From Croceibacterium_B sp963783195 (lineage in GTDB: Bacteria > Pseudomonadota > Alphaproteobacteria > Sphingomonadales > Sphingomonadaceae), in NCBI GenBank assembly GCA_963783195.1, contig CAWAMV010000004.1:2170001-2234000 (forward strand): 64,000 nucleotides of DNA. Direction: 5' to 3'. The position numbers were made by a program, and so were the translations under genes. The notes under the pieces are model-generated. The model was not told the DNA's origin and ran no database searches. It saw nothing but the letters and a program-made list of their open reading frames with translations. This document shows positions 8,342-16,012 of this stretch, piece after piece. Within the stretch, counting starts at the first letter, position 1. Each line of letters opens with the position of its first letter.

Positions 8342-9714
8342 AGGCAGGCCGCGTAGGCCTGCGCCACCTTTCCGGCAAGCTCGCCGGCACTGAACGCCGG
8401 TCCGGCGCCCCGGGCGGCCTCGCCATGAAGCCAGACGGCCTGGCAGGCAGCGGCGAACGGCTCAACGCCGGTGGCGAGACGGCTGGCGACGATTCCCGCG
8501 AGAACGTCGCCCGTTCCAGCGGTCGAGAGCCAGCTAGAGGCAGGCGGCGCGAGTGCCACCCGGCCGTCGGGCGCGACAACCAGCGTGTCGGGGCCCTTGG
8601 CGATCACGACGGCATCTGCGGCTTGGGAGAGCGCCTTCGCATCCGCAAGCCGGCTAATTGGCGCGATACCGAACGCCTCGCACAATGCCGCCAGCTCGCC
8701 CGCATGGGGGGTAAGGACGGCCGGCCGGCCATGGAGATCCGACGGGCCGAGAAGATGAAGGGCATCAGCATCGAGGACCAGCGCAGCACCCGTGCCGAGG
8801 ACAGCGGAGAGACGCTCGCGTGCAGCCGCATCGCGCTGCAGGCCCGGCCCGACGAGAATTGCGGCGATGCGCTCGTCCGCAAGCGCTTGGTCGAGCGGCC
8901 GGTCATCCACCACCAGTTCCGCGGGGGCGCGCTCTGCTTGACCCAGCACCTTCACGTACCCTGCCCCGCCATGCAGCGCCGCGCGGGCTGCGAGCAGCGC
9001 CGCGCCGGGCATTGGTCCGCCAACCACCGCCAGCAGGCCGCGCAAATATTTGTGCCCGTCGACTGCCGGCGGCACGAGCGCTGGCCGGTCGATCACGCAG
9101 GCAGAGCCGTCCACCGCCGAGACCCCGATGTCGACCAGGCGGCGTACGCCCATCAATTCGCGCGCCGGAAGCATCCAGTGGGCGAATTTCCAGGCGCCCA
9201 GGGCCACGGTCAGATCGAACGGGGGCAGGTCGTCATTGAGCAGTGCGCCGGTGTCGCTCTCGATACCGCTGGGAAGGTCTATCGCTACGCACGCGTGGTG
9301 CTGCTGCGCCAATCGGGCCAGGAGATCGGCAAGGCCGGCCGAGAGCGGCCGCGCCAGTCCGCTTCCGAAGAGGCAATCGACCAGTACCCCGCCCACCCCT
9401 CCATCGGCCAACTCGCCCTGAAAAGCCGCTCGTGCGGCGATCCCTGCGTCGGTCCTTGGCTCGAGAGGAGCGACGACCACGACCGCCAGTCCGCGGGCCC
9501 GCAGGGTCTCGGCGATCACATATCCATCGCCGCCATTGTTGCCCGGCCCGCACAGCACGGTCACGGGGCGCCCCGCAGCCATGCGCCAAACCCAGTCGGC
9601 GGCGCCTCGCCCAGCCGTATCCATCAGGCTGGATACCGTCTCACCGCCGTCGATCAGCGCCTGCTCGGCCGCCTGCATCTGGCGGACGGTGAGGACCTGG
9701 TCAGCTGCCTGCAT
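8338..9714 (-). CDS. nnr: Bifunctional NAD(P)H-hydrate epimerase / ADP-dependent dehydratase
   Basis: The 458-residue fusion repairs damaged NADH and NADPH hydrates. The N-terminal YjeF/AIBP domain epimerises R and S hydrates (TVLCGPGNNGGDGYVIAETL near residues 48-68), and the C-terminal YjeF/ribokinase-like domain dehydrates the S form with ADP or ATP (LVGPGLQRD, LTPHAGELAAL, and the ATP-binding STAGTGDVLAGI near the C-terminus). Both halves look intact. The ATG at 9714 (MQAADQVLTVRQM) is taken as start. The frame is open further upstream but there it overlaps the lipoprotein gene. Start and preceding stop overlap by 14 bases, and the stop overlaps the downstream methyltransferase GTG, making a tightly packed chain. 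Confidence 0.94.
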   Translation of the reverse strand: MQAADQVLTVRQMQAAEQALIDGGETVSSLMDTAGRGAADWVWRMAAGRPVTVLCGPGNNGGDGYVIAETLRARGLAVVVVAPLEPRTDAGIAARAAFQGELADGGVGGVLVDCLFGSGLARPLSAGLADLLARLAQQHHACVAIDLPSGIESDTGALLNDDLPPFDLTVALGAWKFAHWMLPARELMGVRRLVDIGVSAVDGSACVIDRPALVPPAVDGHKYLRGLLAVVGGPMPGAALLAARAALHGGAGYVKVLGQAERAPAELVVDDRPLDQALADERIAAILVGPGLQRDAAARERLSAVLGTGAALVLDADALHLLGPSDLHGRPAVLTPHAGELAALCEAFGIAPISRLADAKALSQAADAVVIAKGPDTLVVAPDGRVALAPPASSWLSTAGTGDVLAGIVASRLATGVEPFAAACQAVWLHGEAARGAGPAFSAGELAGKVAQAYAACL

Positions 9715-10063
9715 TGCCAATGGTGGCTGGGAAGCGGTAGCGGTCGGGTCCAACGGTAACGTCGATGCGTCCGTCGCCGACCGCGATGTCGGCGTATTGG
9801 GCGCCGTCGGCGACAGCGAGACCCCGTCCGTCGCCCAGTACTTCGAAGCGGCGAAACCCACCGTCGGGATGACGCACCGTCAGGAACAGCGTGCCGTCGA
9901 TCACGCTACGTTCGACGGCGCAGTCGTGCGCGAAGCTGCCCGATCCGCCGAGGGCGCAGTCGATCAGGCTATCATCGCCGGGCGCGCTGGCATCGGCGCT
10001 CGACTGCCCGCAGGCGGCGAGGCCGACGCAGAGCGCGAGCAGGACTGCCCGGCGCAGTATCAC
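9701..10063 (-). CDS. Small predicted lipoprotein, function unknown
   Basis: The 120-residue protein starts with GTG at 10063, overlapping the ilvD stop by 4 bases (GTGA). The N-terminus is a lipoprotein signal (RRAVLLALCVGLAAC, lipobox LAAC with Cys about residue 18). The mature part contains a Cys pair (DCALGGSGSFAHDC) and a beta-rich body (LFLTVRHPDGGFRRFEV, DIAVGDGRIDVTVGPDRYRFP). I do not recognise the family beyond its resemblance to short sphingomonad lipoproteins. It sits between ilvD and nnr, overlapping both, so it is co-expressed with them. The two cysteines could form a disulfide in the periplasm. Function unknown. Confidence 0.8.
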   Translation of the reverse strand: MILRRAVLLALCVGLAACGQSSADASAPGDDSLIDCALGGSGSFAHDCAVERSVIDGTLFLTVRHPDGGFRRFEVLGDGRGLAVADGAQYADIAVGDGRIDVTVGPDRYRFPATIGNAGS

Positions 10064-11913
10064 CAGCTCTTGTCCGTAACCTGGCTCACGTCGCGTACCG
10101 CACCGCGGGCGGCGCTGGTGGTCATCGCCGCATAGGCCTGCAGCGCGGGCGAGACCTTGCGCGGGCGCGGGGCCGCAGGGTGCCAGCCCTTCTCCTCGGC
10201 CGCGGCACGGCGGTGGGCCAGCTCCTCGTCGCTGACGGCGAGATGTATCGCGCGCGCCGGAATATCGATCTCGATCAGGTCGCCGGGTTCGACCAGCGCA
10301 ATGGTGCCACCCTCGGCGGCCTCGGGGCTGGCGTGGCCGATCGAAAGACCGCTGGTGCCGCCGGAAAAACGCCCGTCGGTGATCAACGCGCAGGCCTTCC
10401 CCAGGCCCTTCGACTTCAGGTAGCTGGTCGGGTAGAGCATTTCCTGCATCCCCGGCCCGCCGCGCGGCCCTTCGTACCGGATAACGACCACATCGCCCTC
10501 CACGACCTCGTCGGCGAGAATAGCCTCGACTGCGGCATCCTGGCTCTCGTAGACCTTGGCCGGGCCGGAGAACTTCAGGATGCTTTCGTCCACCCCGGCT
10601 GTTTTCACGATACAACCCTCTACCGCGAGGTTGCCGTATAGCACCGCCAGGCCGCCGTCCTGACTGAAGGCGTGCTCCTTGCTGCGAATGACCCCCGCCT
10701 CGCGGTCGGTATCGAGTTCGTCCCAGCGGCGGTCCTGGCTGAAGGCGACCTGCGTCGGCACCCCGCCCGGCGCAGCGCGATAGAATTCGCGCACCGCGGG
10801 ATTGTTGGTCAGGCGAATGTCCCAGTCGGCGAGCGCGTCGCCCATCGTCGGCGAGTGTACGGTGGGGAGTGCCGTGTGCAGCAGCCCTGCGCGGTCGAGT
10901 TCGCCAAGGATCGCCATGATCCCTCCGGCGCGGTGGACGTCCTCCATGTGCACGTCGCTCTTCGCCGGTGCGACCTTGGACAGGCAGGGGACCTGGCGGC
11001 TCAGCCGGTCGATATCGGCCATGGTGAAATCGATGCCTGCCTCCTGCGCCGCGGCCAGCAGGTGCAGCACGGTGTTGGTCGATCCGCCCATAGCGATGTC
11101 GAGGCTCATGGCATTCTCGAACGCCTCGAAGCTGGCGATCTGCCGCGGCAGGACGCTGTCGTCGTCTTCCTCGTAATGCCGCTTGGCGAGCGCGACCACG
11201 AGCCGCCCCGCACGCTCGAAGAGCTTGCGGCGGTCGGCGTGGGTCGCCAGCGTCGATCCGTTGCCGGGCAGCGAAAGGCCGAGCGCTTCGGTCAGGCAGT
11301 TCATCGAGTTGGCGGTGAACATTCCACTGCACGACCCGCAGGTCGGGCAGGCGTTCTGTTCGATCGCCAGCACTTCGTCGTCGGAATACTTGTCGTCGGC
11401 GGCGGCGACCATCGCGTCGATGAGGTCGAGGGCGACTTCCTTGCCCTTCACCACGACCTTGCCGGCCTCCATCGGCCCACCCGAGACGAAGACGGTCGGG
11501 ATATTGAGCCGCATGGTGGCCATCAGCATGCCCGGGGTGATTTTGTCGCAGTTGGAGATACAGACCATCGCGTCGGCACAGTGGGCGTTGACCATGTATT
11601 CGACGCTGTCGGCGATCAGGTCGCGGCTGGGCAGGCTGTAGAGCATACCGTCGTGGCCCATGGCGATCCCGTCGTCGACCGCGATGGTGTTGAACTCCTT
11701 GGCCACGCCACCTGCCGCCTCGACCTGTCGGGCGACCAGCTGGCCCAGGTCCTTGAGGTGCACGTGGCCCGGCACGAACTGGGTGAAGCTGTTGACGACC
11801 GCGATGATCGGCTTGCCGAAATCCTCGTCCTTCATACCCGTTGCGCGCCACAGGCCGCGGGCGCCGGCCATGTTGCGGCCGTGAGTCGTGGTTCGGGAAC
11901 GGTAGGCGGGCAT
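10060..11913 (-). CDS. ilvD: Dihydroxy-acid dehydratase
   Basis: The 617-residue IlvD/Edd-family enzyme converts 2,3-dihydroxy-3-methyl acids to 2-keto acids, the third common step of valine, leucine and isoleucine synthesis. The iron-sulfur ligand regions CISNCDKITPGML (near residue 120) and CPTCGSCSGMFTANSMN (near residue 190) are intact, as are AYRSRTTTHGRNMAGAR at the N-terminus and RFSGGTSG near the C-terminus. The length is that of the long (~616 aa) [4Fe-4S]/E. coli-type class. The ATG at 11913 is chosen by alignment with MPAYRSRTT starts. It is the first gene of a minus-strand chain with a lipoprotein, nnr and an rRNA methyltransferase; the 68-base gap upstream probably holds the promoter. 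Confidence 0.96.
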   Translation of the reverse strand: MPAYRSRTTTHGRNMAGARGLWRATGMKDEDFGKPIIAVVNSFTQFVPGHVHLKDLGQLVARQVEAAGGVAKEFNTIAVDDGIAMGHDGMLYSLPSRDLIADSVEYMVNAHCADAMVCISNCDKITPGMLMATMRLNIPTVFVSGGPMEAGKVVVKGKEVALDLIDAMVAAADDKYSDDEVLAIEQNACPTCGSCSGMFTANSMNCLTEALGLSLPGNGSTLATHADRRKLFERAGRLVVALAKRHYEEDDDSVLPRQIASFEAFENAMSLDIAMGGSTNTVLHLLAAAQEAGIDFTMADIDRLSRQVPCLSKVAPAKSDVHMEDVHRAGGIMAILGELDRAGLLHTALPTVHSPTMGDALADWDIRLTNNPAVREFYRAAPGGVPTQVAFSQDRRWDELDTDREAGVIRSKEHAFSQDGGLAVLYGNLAVEGCIVKTAGVDESILKFSGPAKVYESQDAAVEAILADEVVEGDVVVIRYEGPRGGPGMQEMLYPTSYLKSKGLGKACALITDGRFSGGTSGLSIGHASPEAAEGGTIALVEPGDLIEIDIPARAIHLAVSDEELAHRRAAAEEKGWHPAAPRPRKVSPALQAYAAMTTSAARGAVRDVSQVTDKSW

Positions 11914-11982
11914 CGGCTCTTCCAATAATTCTTGATGGGCCGGGAATAGGCCAGCCGGACCGATTATCGAAGGCGGTTTTGC

Positions 11983-12708
11983 TTAACCCGCCTCAAGCGC
12001 GAGTGCGACCTGCCCCGCCACCTGGGCGATCATCTGCGCCCAGCGGGACTGTCCGGCCTCGTTGGCGACGAGGTCATTGCGCAGTTCGATCGCGCAATAG
12101 GGGCGGCCGTGAGCCTCCGCATGCCGGTTCATCGTGTAGTTGAGCTCACGCCCGGAGTACGGCTCGTTGTCGCCCACCGCGCAGCCCTGCGCCTCGAACA
12201 GTCGGATTGCATGCCGCGCGGCCCGGTCGTCTTCGTTGTAAAGCAGCGCGACTTCCCACGGGCGATCCGCCGGGGCGCTTTCCAGCTTGGGCGTGAATGA
12301 GTGGATCGACAGGATGAGCTCGGGCTCGGCAGCGTCCAGCCAACTCGCCAGAGCTTTGTGGTATGGTTTATGAAAGCGCGCGATCCGCGCATCCCGGTCG
12401 GCGCCGATATTGCCGGGTATCAGGTGGCCGTCGGTCGTCACGGGAATAAGGCCCCGCGCCTTCGGTTCGCGGTGCACATCGATGACGAGCCGGCTCACCT
12501 CGCACAAATGGGCCGGTATGTCGTGCCGCCGCGCAAGGCGTTCGCACACCCCGGCCGCGCCAATGTCCCAGGCGACGTGCTTCGCCAGCAGATCGGGCGT
12601 AATGCCCAGCACGATATCGTCGGGCACGCGGTTGGATGCGTGGTCGCAAACCGCGACGATGCCGCCTCGCCCGGGGGCGCCGATCTGGCGATATACTGGA
12701 TCGCTCAT
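11983..12708 (-). CDS. N-formylglutamate amidohydrolase family protein
   Basis: The 241-residue protein of the FGase family (zinc-dependent, HutG-like) hydrolyses N-formylglutamate or related N-acyl amino acids. Recognisable segments are the N-terminal VAVCDHASNRVPDD, HVAWDIGAAG, SRLVIDVHREPKA, the metal/active-site segment SIHSFTP, and the C-terminal CAIELRNDL. No hut genes are adjacent, so a role in histidine breakdown is not supported; the sphingomonad relatives are generic FGases. The ATG at 12708 overlaps the ispE stop by 4 bases. A longer in-frame start exists at 12735 inside ispE and is less likely. Confidence 0.86.
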   Translation of the reverse strand: MSDPVYRQIGAPGRGGIVAVCDHASNRVPDDIVLGITPDLLAKHVAWDIGAAGVCERLARRHDIPAHLCEVSRLVIDVHREPKARGLIPVTTDGHLIPGNIGADRDARIARFHKPYHKALASWLDAAEPELILSIHSFTPKLESAPADRPWEVALLYNEDDRAARHAIRLFEAQGCAVGDNEPYSGRELNYTMNRHAEAHGRPYCAIELRNDLVANEAGQSRWAQMIAQVAGQVALALEAG

Positions 12709-13511
12709 CGCAGCTGTCCGCTCATCTGCCACCATCCTGAATGCGAAGCCTTCAGGTCGCTCGCCGCCCTATCCCGCGCCGCCTGGTCGGCAAACAGCGC
12801 GAAACATGTCGCGCCCGAGCCGGACATACGGGCGAGCCTGGCGCCGGTTCCGCGCAGGGCCTCCAGCACGTTGGATATCTCGGGCACGAGCGCAATGGCT
12901 GGCGCCTCCAGGTCATTGCGCCCCTGGGCAGCGATGCGCGAGGCCGGCCCGTCGGGAAGCGGCCCACGATCCTGGCCATCCCATCCGGCAAACACCGGCC
13001 CCGTCGCGAGCGGCAAGCGCGGATTGACCAGCAGGACCGGCGCGCCTCCGAGATCGTGGTCGACCGGCTCCAGCCGGGTTCCCGTACCGCGCCCCACGCA
13101 GGCCGTGCTCTCGACGCAGGCGGGGACATCGGCCCCGAGTTTCGCGGCACGCTCGCGCCAGTCTTCGGGCAGGCCGAATTCCTCGCGCACCAGCCTGAAC
13201 ACCGCCCCCGCATCCGCCGATCCGCCACCAAGTCCTGCCGCCACCGGCAGGTTCTTTTCGAGCGTGATCGACAGACCGCCGTGACGGGGCAACGACGTCA
13301 GGGCCCGAGAGACGAGATTTCCAAAAGGATCAGTGAGTTCGGTCGCAAATTCGCCAACTGTTCGCAACTCGTCGTGGTCGCTGCGCCGTGCCGTCAGTTC
13401 GTCGCCGGCATCGACGAAGGCGAACAGCGTCTCGAGCTCGTGATGCCCGTCCTCCCGCCGCGCACGGACGTGCAACGCGAGGTTGATCTTGGCGTATGCG
13501 GTTTGGTGCAA
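12705..13511 (-). CDS. ispE: 4-diphosphocytidyl-2-C-methyl-D-erythritol kinase
   Basis: The 268-residue GHMP kinase phosphorylates CDP-ME in the MEP pathway to isoprenoids. The substrate-side motif AYAKINLALHVRARR is at the N-terminus, the ATP-binding loop PVAAGLGGGSADAGA lies near residue 85, and the third GHMP motif ARMSGSGATCFALF is close to the end. The best start is TTG at 13511 (LHQTAYAKIN), 8 bases after the ETF-QO stop. No ATG or GTG lies in frame at the right place, and no strong ribosome site is visible, so expression may rely on coupling to the upstream gene. Stop and next start overlap as ATGA. Confidence 0.93.
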   Translation of the reverse strand: MHQTAYAKINLALHVRARREDGHHELETLFAFVDAGDELTARRSDHDELRTVGEFATELTDPFGNLVSRALTSLPRHGGLSITLEKNLPVAAGLGGGSADAGAVFRLVREEFGLPEDWRERAAKLGADVPACVESTACVGRGTGTRLEPVDHDLGGAPVLLVNPRLPLATGPVFAGWDGQDRGPLPDGPASRIAAQGRNDLEAPAIALVPEISNVLEALRGTGARLARMSGSGATCFALFADQAARDRAASDLKASHSGWWQMSGQLR

Positions 13512-13518
13512 AGTGCGG

Positions 13519-15177
13519 TCACATATTGGGATAGTTCGGACCGCCGCCGCCTTCGGGCGGAACCCAGGTGATGTTCTGGTTGGGGTCCTTGATGTCGCAG
13601 GTCTTGCAGTGGACGCAGTTCTGCGAGTTGATCTGGAACTTCGGCTCGCCCGTACCTTCATCGACCAGCCACTCGTACACGCCCGCTGGGCAGTAGCGCG
13701 TCGAGGGCCCGCCGTAGACGCCCAGTTCGCTTTCCTTCTGCAGTTCCATATCCCTGACGATCAGGTGGTTGGGCTGGTCCTCCGCGTGATTCGTGTAGCT
13801 GAAGGCCACGCTCGTCAAACGATCGAAGCTGATGACACCATCGGGCTTGGGATAGGCGATCGGCTGGAACAGGTCTGCGCGGCCGGTCAGCTCGTAATCC
13901 GGTTCGTGCTTCATCGACGGAATGAGCGGCAGCTTGAGATAGCGCAGCCACATGTCGAGCCCTGCCACCGCCGTTCCCAATCCGCCGCCGAACTTGGCGA
14001 CCGCTGGCTGGGCGTTCTGCACCAGCTTCAACTCGTCTGCGATCCAGCTTGAACGAACGGCGCTATCATATTCGGATAGCTCGGTTTTCTCCTGCTTACC
14101 GCCGATAGCCGCGGCAACCGCCTCGGCGGCCAGCATCCCGCTCTTCATCGCCGTATGCGTGCCCTTGATGCGCGGTACGTTGACGAAGCCTGCGGCACAG
14201 CCGATCAGCGCACCGCCGGGGAAGGCGAGCCTGGGCACCGACTGCCAGCCTCCCTCGTTGATCGCCCGCGCGCCATAGGCCACGCGCTTGCCTCCTTCGA
14301 GGTATTCGCGGATCGCGGGATGGTTCTTCCAGCGCTGGAATTCCTGAAACGGGCTGACGTAGGGATTGCGGTAATCGAGCGCGGTGACGAACCCGAGTGC
14401 GACCTGCCCGCCGGCCTGGTGGTAAAGAAATCCGCCGCCCCAAGTCTCGCTTTCAGACAGCGGCCAGCCCTGCGTGTGGATCACCCTGCCGGGCTCATGC
14501 TTTTCGGCAGGAATATCCCACAACTCCTTGATTCCAAGTCCGTAAACCTGTGGCTGGCAATCGGCTTCAAGGTCGAAGTGCGCCTTCATCCGCTTGGTCA
14601 GGTGCCCACGCGCACCCTCCGCGAGGAGCGTGTACTTGGCGTGAATTTCCATCCCCGGCTGGTAGTCGGCCTTGTGCGATCCATCGGCCGCAACGCCCAT
14701 GTCCTGCGTAATCACGCCGCCAACCGCCCCGTCCTCGCCGATGATGACCTCGGCTGCCGGGAAGCCGGGGAAGACCATCACGCCGAGCGCTTCTGCCTGT
14801 TCGGCGAGCCAGCGGCACAGGTTCCCGAGCGAACCGGTGTAGCACCCCGCGTTCGACATGAACGGCGGCATCATCAGGTGCGGCAGGCTCGTCTTGCCGT
14901 TTTTCGAGAGCACCCAATGCCAATTGTCCGTCACCGGCGTTTCGGCCAGCGGGCAGCTTTCGCGCCATTCCGGCAACAGTTCGTCGAGCGTCTTGGGATC
15001 CACCACCGCGCCGGACAGGATGTGCGCCCCGATCTCGGAACCCTTCTCCAGAACAACGATTTCGAGCGCTTCATTGACCTGTTTGAGGCGGATCGCCGCA
15101 GCAAGGCCTGCCGGTCCGCCGCCGACGATGACAACGTCGCAGGGCATGGATTCACGCTGGGTTTCTTCGCCGCTCAC
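13519..15177 (-). CDS. Electron transfer flavoprotein-ubiquinone oxidoreductase (ETF-QO)
   Basis: The 552-residue membrane-associated flavoprotein passes electrons from ETF to ubiquinone during fatty-acid and amino-acid oxidation. The N-terminal FAD loop is VVIVGGGPAGLAAAIRLK, GAHILSGAVVDP follows, and the C-terminus carries the [4Fe-4S] ligands in RYCPAGVYEW and CVHCKTCDIKDP, ending in the family-typical EGGGGPNYPNM. All four cluster cysteines are present. The start is GTG at 15177 with AAGGTAAG upstream. It heads a minus-strand group with ispE and an FGase and diverges from the plus-strand gene at 15260. Confidence 0.96.
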   Translation of the reverse strand: MSGEETQRESMPCDVVIVGGGPAGLAAAIRLKQVNEALEIVVLEKGSEIGAHILSGAVVDPKTLDELLPEWRESCPLAETPVTDNWHWVLSKNGKTSLPHLMMPPFMSNAGCYTGSLGNLCRWLAEQAEALGVMVFPGFPAAEVIIGEDGAVGGVITQDMGVAADGSHKADYQPGMEIHAKYTLLAEGARGHLTKRMKAHFDLEADCQPQVYGLGIKELWDIPAEKHEPGRVIHTQGWPLSESETWGGGFLYHQAGGQVALGFVTALDYRNPYVSPFQEFQRWKNHPAIREYLEGGKRVAYGARAINEGGWQSVPRLAFPGGALIGCAAGFVNVPRIKGTHTAMKSGMLAAEAVAAAIGGKQEKTELSEYDSAVRSSWIADELKLVQNAQPAVAKFGGGLGTAVAGLDMWLRYLKLPLIPSMKHEPDYELTGRADLFQPIAYPKPDGVISFDRLTSVAFSYTNHAEDQPNHLIVRDMELQKESELGVYGGPSTRYCPAGVYEWLVDEGTGEPKFQINSQNCVHCKTCDIKDPNQNITWVPPEGGGGPNYPNM

Positions 15178-15259
15178 AGGCTTACCTTCATCTGTGTCAA
15201 TAACGCTCCGGGCTTGCTACCTCGGCACGCTCAGGTCAAGACCCCTAGCAGCACCGGAC

Positions 15260-16012
15260 ATGGACAAGAACCCCATCTCGACCCCCGCCGCAGCCCTCGA
15301 AGCCGCGCTGCTATGGTGGCGCGACGCCGGCGTCGACAGCGACTTCACCGACGAGCCGCAACACTGGTTGGCAAAGCCCGGCGCAGAGGACGAAGCGCCA
15401 CTGCTCGCCAAGGGACCGGCAGCAAAGCGGGTTGAGAAGACGCCGGAAATCCCGCCGCTCGGCGGTGCGCGCGAAGGCTGGCCGACGGACCTGCCAGCAT
15501 TCGGCGCGTGGTGGAGCGAGTTGCCCGACCTGCCCGGCGCCGGCCTCGCCGTCGCTCCGCGCGGTCAGGCGCAGGCCGAACTGATGATCCTTGCGCCGAT
15601 GCCCGAGCCGGAAGACCGCGAAACGCTCCTGTCGGCTCGACACGGCGAACTGGCCGTCAACATGCTGCGGGCAATGCAGATCGAAGCCGACCACGCCTAT
15701 CTCGCTGCCGCCCTGCCGCGCCACGCCAGCCATCCCGACTGGGCCGGACTGGCCGCTCGCGGCCTGGGTGCGATCCTGCTGCATCACATTGAACTTGCGG
15801 CTCCGCGCCGGCTCTTGGTGCTTGGCCGCGAAATGCTGCCGCTTTTCGGGCACGATCCGGCGCAAGGGGCTGCCTCAACGCAGCAAATCGCGCTTGAAGG
15901 GCTGTCGGTGCCGGTGCTCGTCGCGCGCGGGCCGGAAGCGTTACTCTCCGAGCCGCGCTTCCGGCGTGCGTTGTGGCATGGCTGGCTGGGTTGGACGGAA
16001 GAGAATACGTGA
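15260..16012 (+). CDS. Uracil-DNA glycosylase superfamily-like protein lacking catalytic and Fe-S residues
   Basis: The 250-residue protein has a fold pattern resembling family 4-type UDGs. Strand AELMILAPMPEPEDRE (about 106-121) sits where GEAPG is expected, LSARHGELAVNMLRAM matches the helix after the FxGRAG loop, ALPRHASHPD sits where the CRPP/HPS region lies, and RRLLVLGREMLPLFG (about 183-197) matches the strand-helix IxxLGxxAxxxLLG. The protein has no cysteine at all, so it cannot bind the [4Fe-4S] cluster, and the usual catalytic acid/Asn residues are replaced. It is probably a non-catalytic or altered relative. The ATG at 15260 is clear. The lytic transglycosylase GTG overlaps its stop, so the two are co-translated. 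Superfamily assignment is by eye. Confidence 0.65.
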   Translation: MDKNPISTPAAALEAALLWWRDAGVDSDFTDEPQHWLAKPGAEDEAPLLAKGPAAKRVEKTPEIPPLGGAREGWPTDLPAFGAWWSELPDLPGAGLAVAPRGQAQAELMILAPMPEPEDRETLLSARHGELAVNMLRAMQIEADHAYLAAALPRHASHPDWAGLAARGLGAILLHHIELAAPRRLLVLGREMLPLFGHDPAQGAASTQQIALEGLSVPVLVARGPEALLSEPRFRRALWHGWLGWTEENT

